A DNA stretch of 64,000 nucleotides from an uncultured Eubacteriales bacterium (GTDB lineage Bacteria; Bacillota; Clostridia; Oscillospirales; CAG-272). How positions within the stretch are numbered: the first letter of the stretch is position 1; the number at the start of each line of letters is the position of its first letter. A program made the position numbers and the translations under genes. The DNA is taken from assembly GCA_934446065.1 (NCBI GenBank), contig CAKSDP010000008.1, forward strand, positions 18,142 through 82,141, read 5' to 3'. The notes under the pieces were generated by a model. That model searched no databases and was not told where the DNA came from. It worked only from the letters and a program-made list of their open reading frames with translations. Below, in pieces: positions 35,608-44,740 of the stretch.

Positions 35608-36746
35608 ATTGTATGAGATCCTTTCAGTACGTTTTTATAGAATGCGACCGTCTCATCGGCGGTCCTGTCCCATGAAAACCGTGCGAGCACGTCGCTTTTC
35701 GCGACGCTCCTCAGTTTTTCCACAGTCTCCGGAGAGCGGAGAAGCATAGTAAGCTTTTCGGCAAGGTCGTCCGCGTCGCCCTTTTTGAAAAATACTGCGC
35801 TGTTTTCGCAGACGCTTACGTTTTCCGGAATATCTGAGCACACGACGGCATTTGAATACGCGAGCGCCTCGAGGAGACTTATTGACATTCCCTCGATATT
35901 CGACGGCAGGCAAACGGCGTATGCATTGCTGTAAATCGATGCAAGGGTATCGCCCGATATAAACCCTGTAAAGATGATACCGTCGTGTCCGCGCGCCGAC
36001 TCCTTCAGCTTTGCGACGTAGTCGTCGGTGTCGCTTGAGTCTCCGCAGATAACGAGTTTTTTGTCGGTGTCGAGCTTTTTGTATGCGTCTATGAGGTAGT
36101 GTATTCCCTTCTCCTCCGTAAGTCTTGCGACGACGCAGATATACGAATCCTTGACAAGCCCGAATTTTTCGGAGATGATGTTGTCAGCGACCCGCTCGGG
36201 GGCGGCAATACCGTTCGGTATCACTACGGCGTCACGTCCGTATGTCTCGCGGAAATACTCTTTCGCACTCTCGCTCAGCACGATAATGCCGTCGGCATGA
36301 CGCGCGATCATGCGCTCGCCAAACATTATATACTTCGCGCCGAAGCCGTGCTGCCACTTTTCTCTCTGCCAATCGAGTCCGTGAACCGTTGCAACGCATT
36401 TTTTTCCGAACAGCTTCGGAATTATTATTACGGCGGACGGTCCTTCCGCGTGAAAATGGACTATATCGTATTTCCCGAACGCGGCGCGCACTGCGGCGGT
36501 AACCGAAGCGAGCAGCGCGGCGATCCCTTTCACCTTAAGCGTGGGTGCGCGCTTAAGTTTTACACCCTTATACGTTCCGCCCTTAACCTCGCCCTCAAAT
36601 TCAGGCTCGATCTTGTCGGAGGTACGGTTGTAGCACACGACGTCATTGCCGTCGGAGACGATCAGCGGACAGAGATTCGTTAGAACAGTCTCGATCCCGC
36701 CGCGTGTAGACGGTATGGCCTTGTGGCCTATCATAGCTATCTTCAT
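35604..36746 (-). CDS. Family 4 glycosyltransferase (2)
   Basis: 380 residues, GT-B. It begins MKIAMIGHKAIPSTRGGIET, the typical acceptor-domain start of GT4 enzymes such as WsaF/RfaG-type rhamnosyltransferases. The donor domain has VVARLTEEKGIHYLI and the EGMSISLLEALAYSN motif. ATG 36746 lies 2 nt after the sugar-transferase stop; a longer start would overlap that gene by ~150 nt. It probably adds the second sugar after the initiating transferase, because it directly follows it. Confidence 0.88.
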   Translation of the reverse strand: MKIAMIGHKAIPSTRGGIETVLTNLCPLIVSDGNDVVCYNRTSDKIEPEFEGEVKGGTYKGVKLKRAPTLKVKGIAALLASVTAAVRAAFGKYDIVHFHAEGPSAVIIIPKLFGKKCVATVHGLDWQREKWQHGFGAKYIMFGERMIARHADGIIVLSESAKEYFRETYGRDAVVIPNGIAAPERVADNIISEKFGLVKDSYICVVARLTEEKGIHYLIDAYKKLDTDKKLVICGDSSDTDDYVAKLKESARGHDGIIFTGFISGDTLASIYSNAYAVCLPSNIEGMSISLLEALAYSNAVVCSDIPENVSVCENSAVFFKKGDADDLAEKLTMLLRSPETVEKLRSVAKSDVLARFSWDRTADETVAFYKNVLKGSHTI

Positions 36747-36748
36747 TT

Positions 36749-37429
36749 TTATCTTCCTGTGGCTTCGAGCATGGCAAACGGCGTCTTGAAAATGATCTTT
36801 ATATCCTTCCACGTTGTACGCGTTTCTATGTATTCGAGATCCATCTCGAGCCATTTTTCGTATGGGATATCGTTTCTGTTCGGCATTATCTGCCATGTGC
36901 AGGTGATTCCCGGTGTGACTATCAGGCGTAGCTTGTCATAATCCGTGTACTGCTCGACCTCGTCGGGCAGCGGCGGTCTCGGTCCGACAAGGCTCATATT
37001 GCCGACAAAGACGTTGAACAGCTGCGGCAGCTCGTCTATCGAATATTTTCTTATAACGCGGCCGACTCTCGTTATTCTCGGGTCGTCCTTGATCTTGAAC
37101 ACGGGTCCGTCCATCTCGTTGCGTGCCATAAGCTCCGCTTTGCGCTTATCGGCATCGACGTACATCGAACGGAACTTGTACATATAGAATTCCTTGCCGT
37201 GTCTGCCGATGCGGATCTGCTTGTAGAACGGACTGCCGTGCGGATCGTCAATATAGATTATAAGCGCGGTTATAAGGATCGGTATTATAAGAATTATCAT
37301 GATCAGGGTCGTTGAAATAAGGTCAAAGGCTCTTTTCTTTTTCCAGTACGAGCTGTATGATTTTTCGATCAGTTTCTCAAGTCTTTCAGCTGTTCTCTTA
37401 TCGACTTTTTCATAATCAAGATAACTCAT
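36749..37429 (-). CDS. Initiating sugar-phosphate transferase (polyprenyl-phosphate, PF02397 type)
   Basis: Transfers a sugar phosphate from a nucleotide sugar to undecaprenyl phosphate, the first step of repeat-unit synthesis. 226 residues with one membrane hairpin near 40-62, so it is the short form without the N-terminal four-helix domain. Signatures: KKRAFDLI, the YKFRSMYVDAD loop, RKYSIDELPQLFNV and MSLVGPRPPLPDEV, and the C-terminal PGITCTWQ. Start is chosen as ATG 37429, 8 nt after AGGTGG and overlapping the TAA of the upstream gene by one base; ATG 37435 and GTG 37441 are possible. Confidence 0.92.
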   Translation of the reverse strand: MSYLDYEKVDKRTAERLEKLIEKSYSSYWKKKRAFDLISTTLIMIILIIPILITALIIYIDDPHGSPFYKQIRIGRHGKEFYMYKFRSMYVDADKRKAELMARNEMDGPVFKIKDDPRITRVGRVIRKYSIDELPQLFNVFVGNMSLVGPRPPLPDEVEQYTDYDKLRLIVTPGITCTWQIMPNRNDIPYEKWLEMDLEYIETRTTWKDIKIIFKTPFAMLEATGR

Positions 37430-38169
37430 TACCATTCCCACCTGTCTGATTTATATAATAGTTTTTCATATAGAAAAGAGTAAAGTCTTATTCCGATGAG
37501 CCTTTTCAGCCGCAGCGTCCGCCTTGTGACTTTTCCGCACCATGACGCATCGTAGTGATGTATCGAGACGGTGTTTTTCGTTATTTTCTTCTCCCCTGTA
37601 AAGAAGTTTATCGGGCACAGGACTTCTTCCGAGAGGAAGCAGACATTGTCTATTACCTGACCCCGCTTCGACGGATCGACGCCGAGCCTTGTTACCGCTG
37701 CGGTATTTCTCTCCGGGCACGGTGTTGCGTCCGTGTTGCCGTCAGCGTCGATGAACCGAACCCCGTCGTATGCCTCAAGCATTGCCCGGACAAATCGGTT
37801 TCCCGGCACCGCACCGAAGCCAAGCCCCGTAGCAATAAGGTTTTTACCGCACTCGTACCCGAAGAATCCGTCATAATTATCGGTAAGGCTGTCAAGGCTT
37901 TGGAGAAGCTCCACGTCGGTGTCGAGATAGACACCTCCGTTCTCGTAGACGACCTTCAGTCTGAAATAATCGCTGACGAACGCCCACCGCCCCGCCTTGT
38001 ACGCCTCCGCGGTATACTCATTCTCATTTACATCCGTGTTTGTTTCATCCCATCTTACGATCTCGTAATCCGGACATTTCTTTTTCCATGATGCTATACA
38101 CTTTTGAACGGACGGCGGAAGCGGATTCCTGCCGAACCAGCAGTAATGTATGATCTTAGGTATACTCAT
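37429..38169 (-). CDS. Family 32 glycosyltransferase (DXD, OCH1/capsular type)
   Basis: 246 residues. IPKIIHYCWFGRNPLPPSV at the N-terminus and the donor/metal-binding GGVYLDTDVELLQSL near residues 85-100 are the GT32 hallmarks. Members of capsule loci transfer galactose or mannose-type residues; the sugar here is unknown. Cytosolic, no membrane segment. Confidence 0.88.
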   Translation of the reverse strand: MSIPKIIHYCWFGRNPLPPSVQKCIASWKKKCPDYEIVRWDETNTDVNENEYTAEAYKAGRWAFVSDYFRLKVVYENGGVYLDTDVELLQSLDSLTDNYDGFFGYECGKNLIATGLGFGAVPGNRFVRAMLEAYDGVRFIDADGNTDATPCPERNTAAVTRLGVDPSKRGQVIDNVCFLSEEVLCPINFFTGEKKITKNTVSIHHYDASWCGKVTRRTLRLKRLIGIRLYSFLYEKLLYKSDRWEW

Positions 38170-38172
38170 CTT

Positions 38173-38703
38173 TCACACCCTGTTCTGAATATAGCCTGCC
38201 GTGGCATTATCGCGGCTTATTATCCTTGCGGGATTTCCTATGACGATGCTGTGATCCGGCACGTCAAAATTCACGTATGCAAGGGGAGCTATAAGCACGT
38301 CCGAGCCGATCGTAATATTTCCAACGATGACCGCGTTCGTGCCGATCCACACGTCGTCTCCGATGTGCGGCGTTCCGATGCGCTTGCCGCGGTTTTCCTG
38401 CCCGATCGTCACACCCGTACCGATATTGACGTTTTTCCCGATAATGGAATTCGGATGTATTATCACCCGACCGAAATGCCCTATATAGAAGCCTTCGCCG
38501 ATCTCGGTGCGCGCGGGGATCTGTATTCCCGTCTTGTGTGAAAGTCTGTAAAGCCGCAGATGAGCTATCGGATTCTTTGAGTTGTGCGCACGCCTGAGGG
38601 CTATGAGAAATTTAAGCTCAGGCTTGCGGAATACACGGTACGGCAGCGTCTCGCCGCGATCGCCGTAGAATCTGTACAGATCTTTTTTTATTACATCCTT
38701 CAT
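38173..38703 (-). CDS. Serine-acetyltransferase-like O-acetyltransferase (left-handed beta-helix)
   Basis: 176 residues with hexapeptide repeats from ~80 (GKNVNIGTGVTIG, GDDVWIGTNAVIVG, GSDVLIAPLAYVN). The catalytic His lies in GEGFYIGHFG, and the VIGNPARII ending is present. In polysaccharide loci this subfamily acetylates sugars; it is not CysE, as the CysE N-terminal domain is missing. Overlaps the flippase gene by 4 nt. Confidence 0.83.
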   Translation of the reverse strand: MKDVIKKDLYRFYGDRGETLPYRVFRKPELKFLIALRRAHNSKNPIAHLRLYRLSHKTGIQIPARTEIGEGFYIGHFGRVIIHPNSIIGKNVNIGTGVTIGQENRGKRIGTPHIGDDVWIGTNAVIVGNITIGSDVLIAPLAYVNFDVPDHSIVIGNPARIISRDNATAGYIQNRV

Positions 38704-40214
38704 TTTTTCGCACCGTCTATGACACTCTTATATTTACCGACTGCCGCCCTGAGTGCCTCGGGACAGAGTATAAAATTCACCAAAAGATACGCCGGCACGA
38801 TCCACAGCATATTGAGTACGCCGTGGAGACACAGCGGCAAGAATTTCATATCGCAGAAATGCTTTGCACCGAAGACTGCAAAGATGGCGGCGAACACCGC
38901 GCCGTTTGCGGCTACAACGCCGAAGCTTCTGAGTGCGCTACGCCCGAGGATACTCCGGTTAGTATAGATGAGCGTCACGATGCATCTGAACACTATCGCC
39001 GCGACGGTGCCCGCAAGTGCGCCGCATATTCCCCATTTGATGATACCGATGACCGTGAGCGAGAGGTTTATCACCATCTCGCATACGGCGTGCCATCTTG
39101 TTGAATTGAAGAGACCGGAATACTCTATCACCTGGCTTGACGGCAGCTTTGCCGCCGACAGCATTTTTGCTATCACGAAAAGGATTATGAGCGTGGGATT
39201 TATGTAGTCCGCGTCGTTTATTCCGCCGGTATAGATCTGGATGATCGGCAGAAGAAAGACGCACATCGCCGTATAGACGATGAAATTTGCCATTACATAG
39301 AAACACTCGTATACGCGGAATTTCTTCAGAAACTCATCACGGTTGACGGAAAAGAGCTGCCCGAGTGCAAAGTTGAAGCCCTTGACAAGGCTGCTTATGA
39401 ACACCTCTACCTGCGAAAAGAACAGATTGTAGATATAATATACGCTGACCGTACTGAAATCCGCGAGGAACGACAGGAGCAGGATATCCGTATTGTTGAA
39501 CACCATTGCGGAGATCTGATGGATCAGCACGGAATTCTTCTGCGATATCGACTCGAAATCCGGTTCGCACTCAAAGTCTATCCAGTCGTAGTGGCGTCTT
39601 GCATACGCGGTAACGTACAACAGTTGAACCGTAGCCGCAAGGCAATACGACGCCTGCATCAGAATGAGGTTGTTCGTAAGTATCAGGACTGCCGCTTTAA
39701 GCAGTCCGCTCGCGACCTGCAATGCGGTTTGGGAATTCGTTATGACGTATTGCATTCCGTCCGTTTCAAGGAGGAGGCAATATTTTCCCTGGATGAAGAA
39801 GGTGACAAGCGACGGCACGCCGTTGAGAAGAACAAGTGCAATAACTGTTACGGACGGCATTCCGGTATCAATGAAGAATCCGTAAATCACTGCTATTGCC
39901 GCGACGGCGGCGCCGTAGAGGTAGCCGATCTTGACGTAATGCTTCTTTGTCGCGGCAAGGATACTGTTTATCGAGTCACGGTCGCGCGTTGCGACAGGTT
40001 TCAGGAGCGCCTGCGAGGTTGCAAGCCCGACACCCGACTCAAGCAGGCACAGATATGTGAAGATCTGCTTGATCGTTGAGAGGACACCGTTTACGGCAGA
40101 GCCGAAATTTTCTATATAGAGCCTGGGAAGCAGGAATCCGATCGCGATGGTGACCACCTGGCACAGGACCACCGACAAAAGATTGAATTTTATCTTTCTT
40201 GTGTGAGTACCCAC
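38700..40214 (-). CDS. Polysaccharide flippase (Wzx/PST family)
   Basis: About 504 residues and roughly 12-14 membrane helices, MOP superfamily. N-terminal helix region with SVVLCQVVTIAIGFLLPRLY and SAVNGVLSTIKQIFTY; a typical central VLIHQISAMVFNNTDILLLS segment follows. It moves the undecaprenyl-linked repeat unit to the outer face. The start is probably GTG 40214 (AAGGGAAG site); TTG 40232, overlapping the acyltransferase stop, is the alternative. Confidence 0.88.
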   Translation of the reverse strand: MGTHTRKIKFNLLSVVLCQVVTIAIGFLLPRLYIENFGSAVNGVLSTIKQIFTYLCLLESGVGLATSQALLKPVATRDRDSINSILAATKKHYVKIGYLYGAAVAAIAVIYGFFIDTGMPSVTVIALVLLNGVPSLVTFFIQGKYCLLLETDGMQYVITNSQTALQVASGLLKAAVLILTNNLILMQASYCLAATVQLLYVTAYARRHYDWIDFECEPDFESISQKNSVLIHQISAMVFNNTDILLLSFLADFSTVSVYYIYNLFFSQVEVFISSLVKGFNFALGQLFSVNRDEFLKKFRVYECFYVMANFIVYTAMCVFLLPIIQIYTGGINDADYINPTLIILFVIAKMLSAAKLPSSQVIEYSGLFNSTRWHAVCEMVINLSLTVIGIIKWGICGALAGTVAAIVFRCIVTLIYTNRSILGRSALRSFGVVAANGAVFAAIFAVFGAKHFCDMKFLPLCLHGVLNMLWIVPAYLLVNFILCPEALRAAVGKYKSVIDGAKK

Positions 40215-40228
40215 GTAAAGCTTCCCTT

Positions 40229-41272
40229 TCAATAGATTTTTTTGAGAAAACCGAATGGCTTTGTACGTGACAGAAGGATTATCGCTGTATCGATCACAAG
40301 CGTTACCGTAAAAACCCCGAAAAACAGCACAAGCGAATGGAGATACGGGAAGAACAGATCACATATTATTTTCGGGATCATGTGTGTGAAATAGATAAGC
40401 GAACTGTATGGACGCAGGAACCTCAGCACCTCAGGCGGTATCTCCCATTTGAGGCAAAGCGCCGTTTTCAGCATGAAATACGCGCACGGGACAAGGCTGA
40501 GATACATATCGTAATCTATGCGCCATTCCATTTTCGAGATAAACACAAACTCAAAGAGCAAAAGCGCTGACGAAGCAAAGAATCCCGCAAGCGAGTGCGC
40601 AAGTGAGCCGAACTCCTCCTTTTGTGAGAGCTTTGCGCCGAGGGCGATAAATATTACTCCCTCGAACACGCCGTTGCGCGTAGTCACGATGAAATTATAG
40701 AACGTATGTATTGCCTGTCTTACCTCATCGGAGAGCGGCAGCTTTGCTGCAAGACCGTAATAGCTCTGACCGCATAGGCCGATCAGGTACAGGACAAACC
40801 CGATAAACACGACAGTGTTGATCTTCACGCCGCGTTTCAGAAGCAGTGCAACGATCCCGACGGCGACAATCGTCGCGGGGAGGTACCACAGAAGTCCGAA
40901 CCCCGCCGTAACGACCATATTCTTCATCCAGTTGAGAAAGACTGAGAGGGCAAGACCGCTTTTCCGCTTCACATACATCTCAAGGAGAGTATACGGAAAA
41001 TACACCGCCGACCATATCAGGTAGAACTTCAGGAGCTTTAGCTCATATTTGCCGACCATGCCGAGGTCGGGGGCGGAAAGTTCCGTTTTTGAGAAAAGCA
41101 GGAATCCCGAAGATATAAAGAAAAACGGCACAGCTACCCGGCTGATACAGTTAACAAGCACGGAGTTGCATAGGCCGTTTACGGACCCGAGGGGGGACGT
41201 ATGTATAAAGACCACAAGCACAGCGCATATGATCTTTGCAATATCGATAGCACAGTAATACTGCTTTTTCAT
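40229..41272 (-). CDS. Acyltransferase family 3 membrane protein (1)
   Basis: 347 residues with about 10 membrane segments. AIDIAKIICAVLVVFIHTSP carries the conserved His of acyltransferase-3 proteins, and SRVAVPFFFISSGFLLF is the family's second motif. It probably O-acetylates or succinylates the polysaccharide from the membrane. First gene of the operon, with a 260-nt leader before it. ATG 41272 follows a GGGA site. Confidence 0.85.
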   Translation of the reverse strand: MKKQYYCAIDIAKIICAVLVVFIHTSPLGSVNGLCNSVLVNCISRVAVPFFFISSGFLLFSKTELSAPDLGMVGKYELKLLKFYLIWSAVYFPYTLLEMYVKRKSGLALSVFLNWMKNMVVTAGFGLLWYLPATIVAVGIVALLLKRGVKINTVVFIGFVLYLIGLCGQSYYGLAAKLPLSDEVRQAIHTFYNFIVTTRNGVFEGVIFIALGAKLSQKEEFGSLAHSLAGFFASSALLLFEFVFISKMEWRIDYDMYLSLVPCAYFMLKTALCLKWEIPPEVLRFLRPYSSLIYFTHMIPKIICDLFFPYLHSLVLFFGVFTVTLVIDTAIILLSRTKPFGFLKKIY

Positions 41273-41319
41273 GTTATCCCTCCGACTTAAAATATAATGT
41301 GCGCCGCACGCGCCCGGTC

Positions 41320-41401
41320 ACAAAAAGGACCGATTACAAAAAGAGACCGTATGACTTGCATAACGATCCGAATAATACGCCTGACCGACAAAAAGGATCC
41401 G
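41320..41401 (-). repeat. Three direct repeats in the leader of the polysaccharide operon
   Basis: Plus-strand copies ACAAAAAGGACCG (41320-41332), ACAAAAAGAGACCG (41336-41349) and ACAAAAAGGATCCG (41388-41401). They lie between promoter and first gene, so they could be RNA- or DNA-level control sites. The remainder of the 389-nt gap holds two divergent promoters. Confidence 0.5.
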
Positions 41402-41535
41402 GAACAGCGGCATAGCCGGTACGTGACGCGAAAAGTCCGAAAATATTGCGGGGGGATAGCGCAATTAGAACAGACCTTCGATGATTCGTTTTTGCAGTAG
41501 CAATTATTAATATAATATTGTAGAACCTAACATAA

Positions 41536-41564
41536 AATATACAACAAAAACGCCCGAATGTCAA
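41536..41564 (-). promoter_or_regulatory. Promoter of the polysaccharide operon
   Basis: TTGACA, 17-nt spacer, TATATT on the minus strand; the transcript would start near 41530 with a ~255-nt leader. Confidence 0.75.
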
Positions 41565-41583
41565 TGCTTTTTCAGCTTTTTTG

Positions 41584-41612
41584 TAGACATAGAACATTTT
41601 TTGTGGTATGAT
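41584..41612 (+). promoter_or_regulatory. Promoter of the divergent acyltransferase gene
   Basis: TAGACA, 17-nt spacer, TATGAT. Its -35 box lies only 19 nt from the -35 of the divergent polysaccharide promoter. Confidence 0.6.
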
Positions 41613-41661
41613 GTAATGGATTTCGGACAGATTTATTTCAGAGGAAGGAAATGCATGGAAT

Positions 41662-42681
41662 ATGAGCAGGAATAAGGCTGCCGACGTGCTCAAGGGCTAC
41701 GCGTGCTTACTTGTGGTCTTCGGTCACGTGATAATAGGTATCCGCACCTCAGGCGGAGAGATCCCGCTGTTTATGGACACCGTGGAAAAGTTCATCTGGA
41801 CGTTTCACATTGATCTGTTCATGTTTTTGTCCGGCTTTGTTTACTCGCTCACCGGCGGATGGCGGCGACACGGCACAAGGCTTTCGTTTATCGGGAACAA
41901 GCTTCTCTCCCTCGGGCTTCCGTACCTCATATTCTCCGCTTTATACATTGCGGTCAACTCTCTCGTTCCGGGCGTCAACAATCCGTCGTCCCTGTCCGAC
42001 ATACTGATGCTGTGGTCAACTCCGGTGGCGCAATACTGGTTCCTGTACGCGCTATTCTGGCTGTTCGTATTCTGGTGCGTTATTCCCGACAAAATACCGA
42101 ACGCCGCAAAGACGGCTGCACTGTACGCGATCTTCATAATACTGCGGTATTTCGGTATGAGTATGGGCGTATTCGATTCGTCGATGAACTGCGTTCTCGC
42201 GTTCGGGCTCGGCACGTGTCTTCCGTCGATCTCGGTAAAGAAGATCCCGATTTTCCTGCGGGTATCGGTACTTCCGCTTCATGTCGCCGTGACGGTGATC
42301 CTGATAAAGGTCGGCGCCATCAGCTATATTTTCGTTGACGACATAGTAACCGTGCTCGGCATATTCGCTTCCGTCTGCTTTATCGACATCATCTCAAATC
42401 TGTCGCCCGTACAGCGCGCGCTCGATTTTATCTGCAAGTATTCTTTTCAGATATACCTTCTGCACACGTTCTTCACCGCTGCTGCGAGGATCGCGCTCTA
42501 CCGCTTCGGTATCACGAGTTACATTCTCAACGTCGCAGTCGGACTTGCTGTCGGACTTGTATTCCCCGTTATCATCGGGAAGGCGGCGTCTCTCACGCCG
42601 TATCTGAACTGGCTGTTCTTCCCCATCCGAGCGTTCCCGCAAATGAAGAACGGCAGAACTGCCGGATCCGGGAAAGCCTGA
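41662..42681 (+). CDS. Acyltransferase family 3 membrane protein (2)
   Basis: 339 residues with about 10 membrane helices. ADVLKGYACLLVVFGHVIIG contains the conserved His, and HIDLFMFLSGFVYSL is the second family motif. It is only distantly similar to the acyltransferase at 40229-41272. It is transcribed away from the polysaccharide operon from an adjacent promoter and probably modifies the same polymer or another surface glycan. ATG 41662 follows GAGGAAGGAA; two closer ATGs are in frames that stop at once. Confidence 0.85.
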   Translation: MSRNKAADVLKGYACLLVVFGHVIIGIRTSGGEIPLFMDTVEKFIWTFHIDLFMFLSGFVYSLTGGWRRHGTRLSFIGNKLLSLGLPYLIFSALYIAVNSLVPGVNNPSSLSDILMLWSTPVAQYWFLYALFWLFVFWCVIPDKIPNAAKTAALYAIFIILRYFGMSMGVFDSSMNCVLAFGLGTCLPSISVKKIPIFLRVSVLPLHVAVTVILIKVGAISYIFVDDIVTVLGIFASVCFIDIISNLSPVQRALDFICKYSFQIYLLHTFFTAAARIALYRFGITSYILNVAVGLAVGLVFPVIIGKAASLTPYLNWLFFPIRAFPQMKNGRTAGSGKA

Positions 42682-42700
42682 GATCCTACATACAAATCAT

Positions 42701-42728
42701 TGCCGATCTGTCATACGACAGGTCGGCA
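42701..42728 (+). terminator. Terminator after the divergent acyltransferase gene
   Basis: TGCCGATCTGTC with GACAGGTCGGCA (one mismatch), then TTTGTACT; 19 nt after the stop. Confidence 0.65.
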
Positions 42729-42819
42729 TTTGTACTATTCACAGGTGAGATCATGTATGGTTTCCCCGTTTCACAGCCTCAACCTGAGGTTGATACATCC
42801 CGCAGATGATTTATATTAC

Positions 42820-42846
42820 AAAAATTCTCCGTTCCGGAGAATTTTT
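42820..42846. promoter_or_regulatory. Perfect dyad just before the XRE operon promoter
   Basis: AAAAATTCTCCG and CGGAGAATTTTT with a TTC centre, 14 nt before the -35 box. It can be a regulator binding site or a terminator for upstream transcription. A shorter CAACCTGAGGTTG dyad lies at ~42780. Confidence 0.5.
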
Positions 42847-42860
42847 CAATTGGTGTTCGG

Positions 42861-42889
42861 TTGATTCCGTTGTCGAATTAATATATAAT
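42861..42889 (+). promoter_or_regulatory. Promoter of the XRE regulator pair
   Basis: TTGATT, 17-nt spacer, TATAAT; 40 nt before the first XRE start codon. Confidence 0.75.
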
Positions 42890-42929
42890 GTGTCTATAAA
42901 GATCGAATTTTGAGTTGCGGAGGGGTTCC

Positions 42930-43787
42930 ATGGACGAGATCATACTTGCGGCAAAGCTGAGCGAGCTGAGACGCGCAAAGGGCATAACACAAGAACAGGT
43001 TGCGTCGTCCCTGAACGTATCCAATAAAACAATCTCCAAATGGGAGAATGGCTCGTCAACGCCCGAGCTGTCGATGCTCGCAGCACTCGCAAAGTATTAC
43101 GGCGTCACGACAGACACGCTGCTCGGTCTGGAGGACGGCACCAGAGACACAAAACGAGTGATAATGGACGAATTCGCCGGACTTGACAGACAGCAGGCAG
43201 CGCTCAAGATATTCGATATTCTCGAGGCGATATACCCCGCCTACACGGAAAACGCAAACTGCACAAACAAGGGATTTGTTGATCTCATACCGCACATGTC
43301 CGACAAAGTGAACCGTTCGCACATCTGCGAACCGGAGATGTACAGCTTCAAGATCGCATCACCCGATCTGAACATTGCGGTAACGCAGTTTTGCAACAAA
43401 TCAAACTTCTCTTGGCTGCTCGACGGCAAAAAGAGGGAGAAAATAACCGATCTCATGAAGTTTCTCGCGGACGACGACGCGCTGCGGATACTGTACCTCA
43501 TTCACTCGACGTCCTGCTCGGAAAATTTCACCGCCGAATACATATCAATGAACGCGTCGGTAAGCTTTGCACGGACTACGAAGATTCTCGAAAAATGCTG
43601 CGATATTGATATTTGCAGCAAAGTAACGGCACACCTCAAGGAAGGCGAGGTCACGATATACAATTCGCTCGGCGACGGTCTTATTCTCGCGATGATCTCC
43701 ATCGCTTACGAGAGAATGTTCGGACGCGCCGGATACGAATTCTCGATAAAAAATAACGTAAAGATGATAGGAGGCGCGCACAAATGA
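42930..43787 (+). CDS. XRE-family transcriptional regulator (1)
   Basis: 285 residues. The N-terminal HTH (residues ~5-60) reads LRRAKGITQEQVASSLNVSN then KTISKWENGSSTPELSML, the Cro/C1 type. The middle part has no known domain; the C-terminal ~110 residues (FLADDDALRILYLIHSTSCS...) look like a winged-helix fold. ATG 42930 follows GGAGGGG; an upstream TTG is less likely. It overlaps the next, paralogous gene by 4 nt. The pair probably controls the export locus downstream, by position only. Confidence 0.85.
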   Translation: MDEIILAAKLSELRRAKGITQEQVASSLNVSNKTISKWENGSSTPELSMLAALAKYYGVTTDTLLGLEDGTRDTKRVIMDEFAGLDRQQAALKIFDILEAIYPAYTENANCTNKGFVDLIPHMSDKVNRSHICEPEMYSFKIASPDLNIAVTQFCNKSNFSWLLDGKKREKITDLMKFLADDDALRILYLIHSTSCSENFTAEYISMNASVSFARTTKILEKCCDIDICSKVTAHLKEGEVTIYNSLGDGLILAMISIAYERMFGRAGYEFSIKNNVKMIGGAHK

Positions 43788-44602
43788 GCCTGTCCTCGAA
43801 TCTCAAGCACTTCCGTCTTGAGCGGAGGATGACGCAGGAGCAGCTTGCGCATATGCTCGGTGTCTCGGCTCAGGCAGTGTCAAAGTGGGAGACAAGCGAG
43901 ACTTACCCTGACGGCGCTCTTTTAGTGCCGATCGCGCAGGCACTCGGGGTATCGATTGACACGCTCTTTGACAACGACACCTGCTCTATCTCCGATATAT
44001 CAATGCGAATACGCAGTCTGATGCAGTGCACGCCGTCGGACAAGAGAATGACCACTGCGCGGGAGATCGCATGGCAGACCGTTCGCGGCTTATTCAACTG
44101 CTACATGAAGATCGACGGCGGATACGCAAAAGAGGAAAAGACCACCAAATCCTCTCACATAATAAACAATTCCGGATTCACCTACGCCTCGAACGGACGC
44201 GTGCCGTTCGTCTCATTCTTTCCCGAGAACGGCGAGAATTTCTCGAAGGTCATCGGAACAGGCGAGGAAATGCGGAAGATATTCGCAGCGCTTTCGTCGC
44301 GCGAGACGATACGGGCGGTACTGTTCATTCACAAAAAGGATCCGAAATATGTTTTTGAAGCCGAGGTTTTGGCAGAAGCCTGCAAGATAAAACCGGAGGA
44401 TATCGGCAGTGTCCTTGACGATCTTCTGTCGCTGGGGATAATTTCACGGCACGACATCGAGATCGACGGAATCGGCAAGACGCTGTACTATGCTCAGCCG
44501 TCGGAGATCATAATAGCCCTGCTTATCTTTGCCCATGAGATAAATTACAAAGACGGCTACTGCTTATCCGCGCACGCACGGAACAAGCCGTACCTTAAAT
44601 AA
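43784..44602 (+). CDS. XRE-family transcriptional regulator (2)
   Basis: 272 residues, same plan as its upstream neighbour: HTH LERRMTQEQLAHMLGVSAQAV SKWETSETYPDGALL at the N-terminus, a variable middle, and a C-terminal winged-helix-like part (ALSSRETIRAVLFIHKKD). Shared layout and coupling point to duplication; the two may form a heterodimer. The C-terminal halves may bind a ligand, which is unknown. Confidence 0.83.
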   Translation: MSLSSNLKHFRLERRMTQEQLAHMLGVSAQAVSKWETSETYPDGALLVPIAQALGVSIDTLFDNDTCSISDISMRIRSLMQCTPSDKRMTTAREIAWQTVRGLFNCYMKIDGGYAKEEKTTKSSHIINNSGFTYASNGRVPFVSFFPENGENFSKVIGTGEEMRKIFAALSSRETIRAVLFIHKKDPKYVFEAEVLAEACKIKPEDIGSVLDDLLSLGIISRHDIEIDGIGKTLYYAQPSEIIIALLIFAHEINYKDGYCLSAHARNKPYLK

Positions 44603-44740
44603 CGCATCACCGCGCCTCACACCGATCAAAAAACCGAATATATTACGTGCGGTCGTACATCAATTCAGGCATCATTTATCCGAATTTGTACATATATCCG
44701 AAATTTACGCTCCAAATACTGTGAAATGATGACAAAATAA

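Noticed and set aside
35604..36896. Longer start for the family 4 glycosyltransferase
   Set aside because: The extra 50 residues lie inside the sugar-transferase gene and have no similarity to the family; the ATG at 36746 gives the standard N-terminus.
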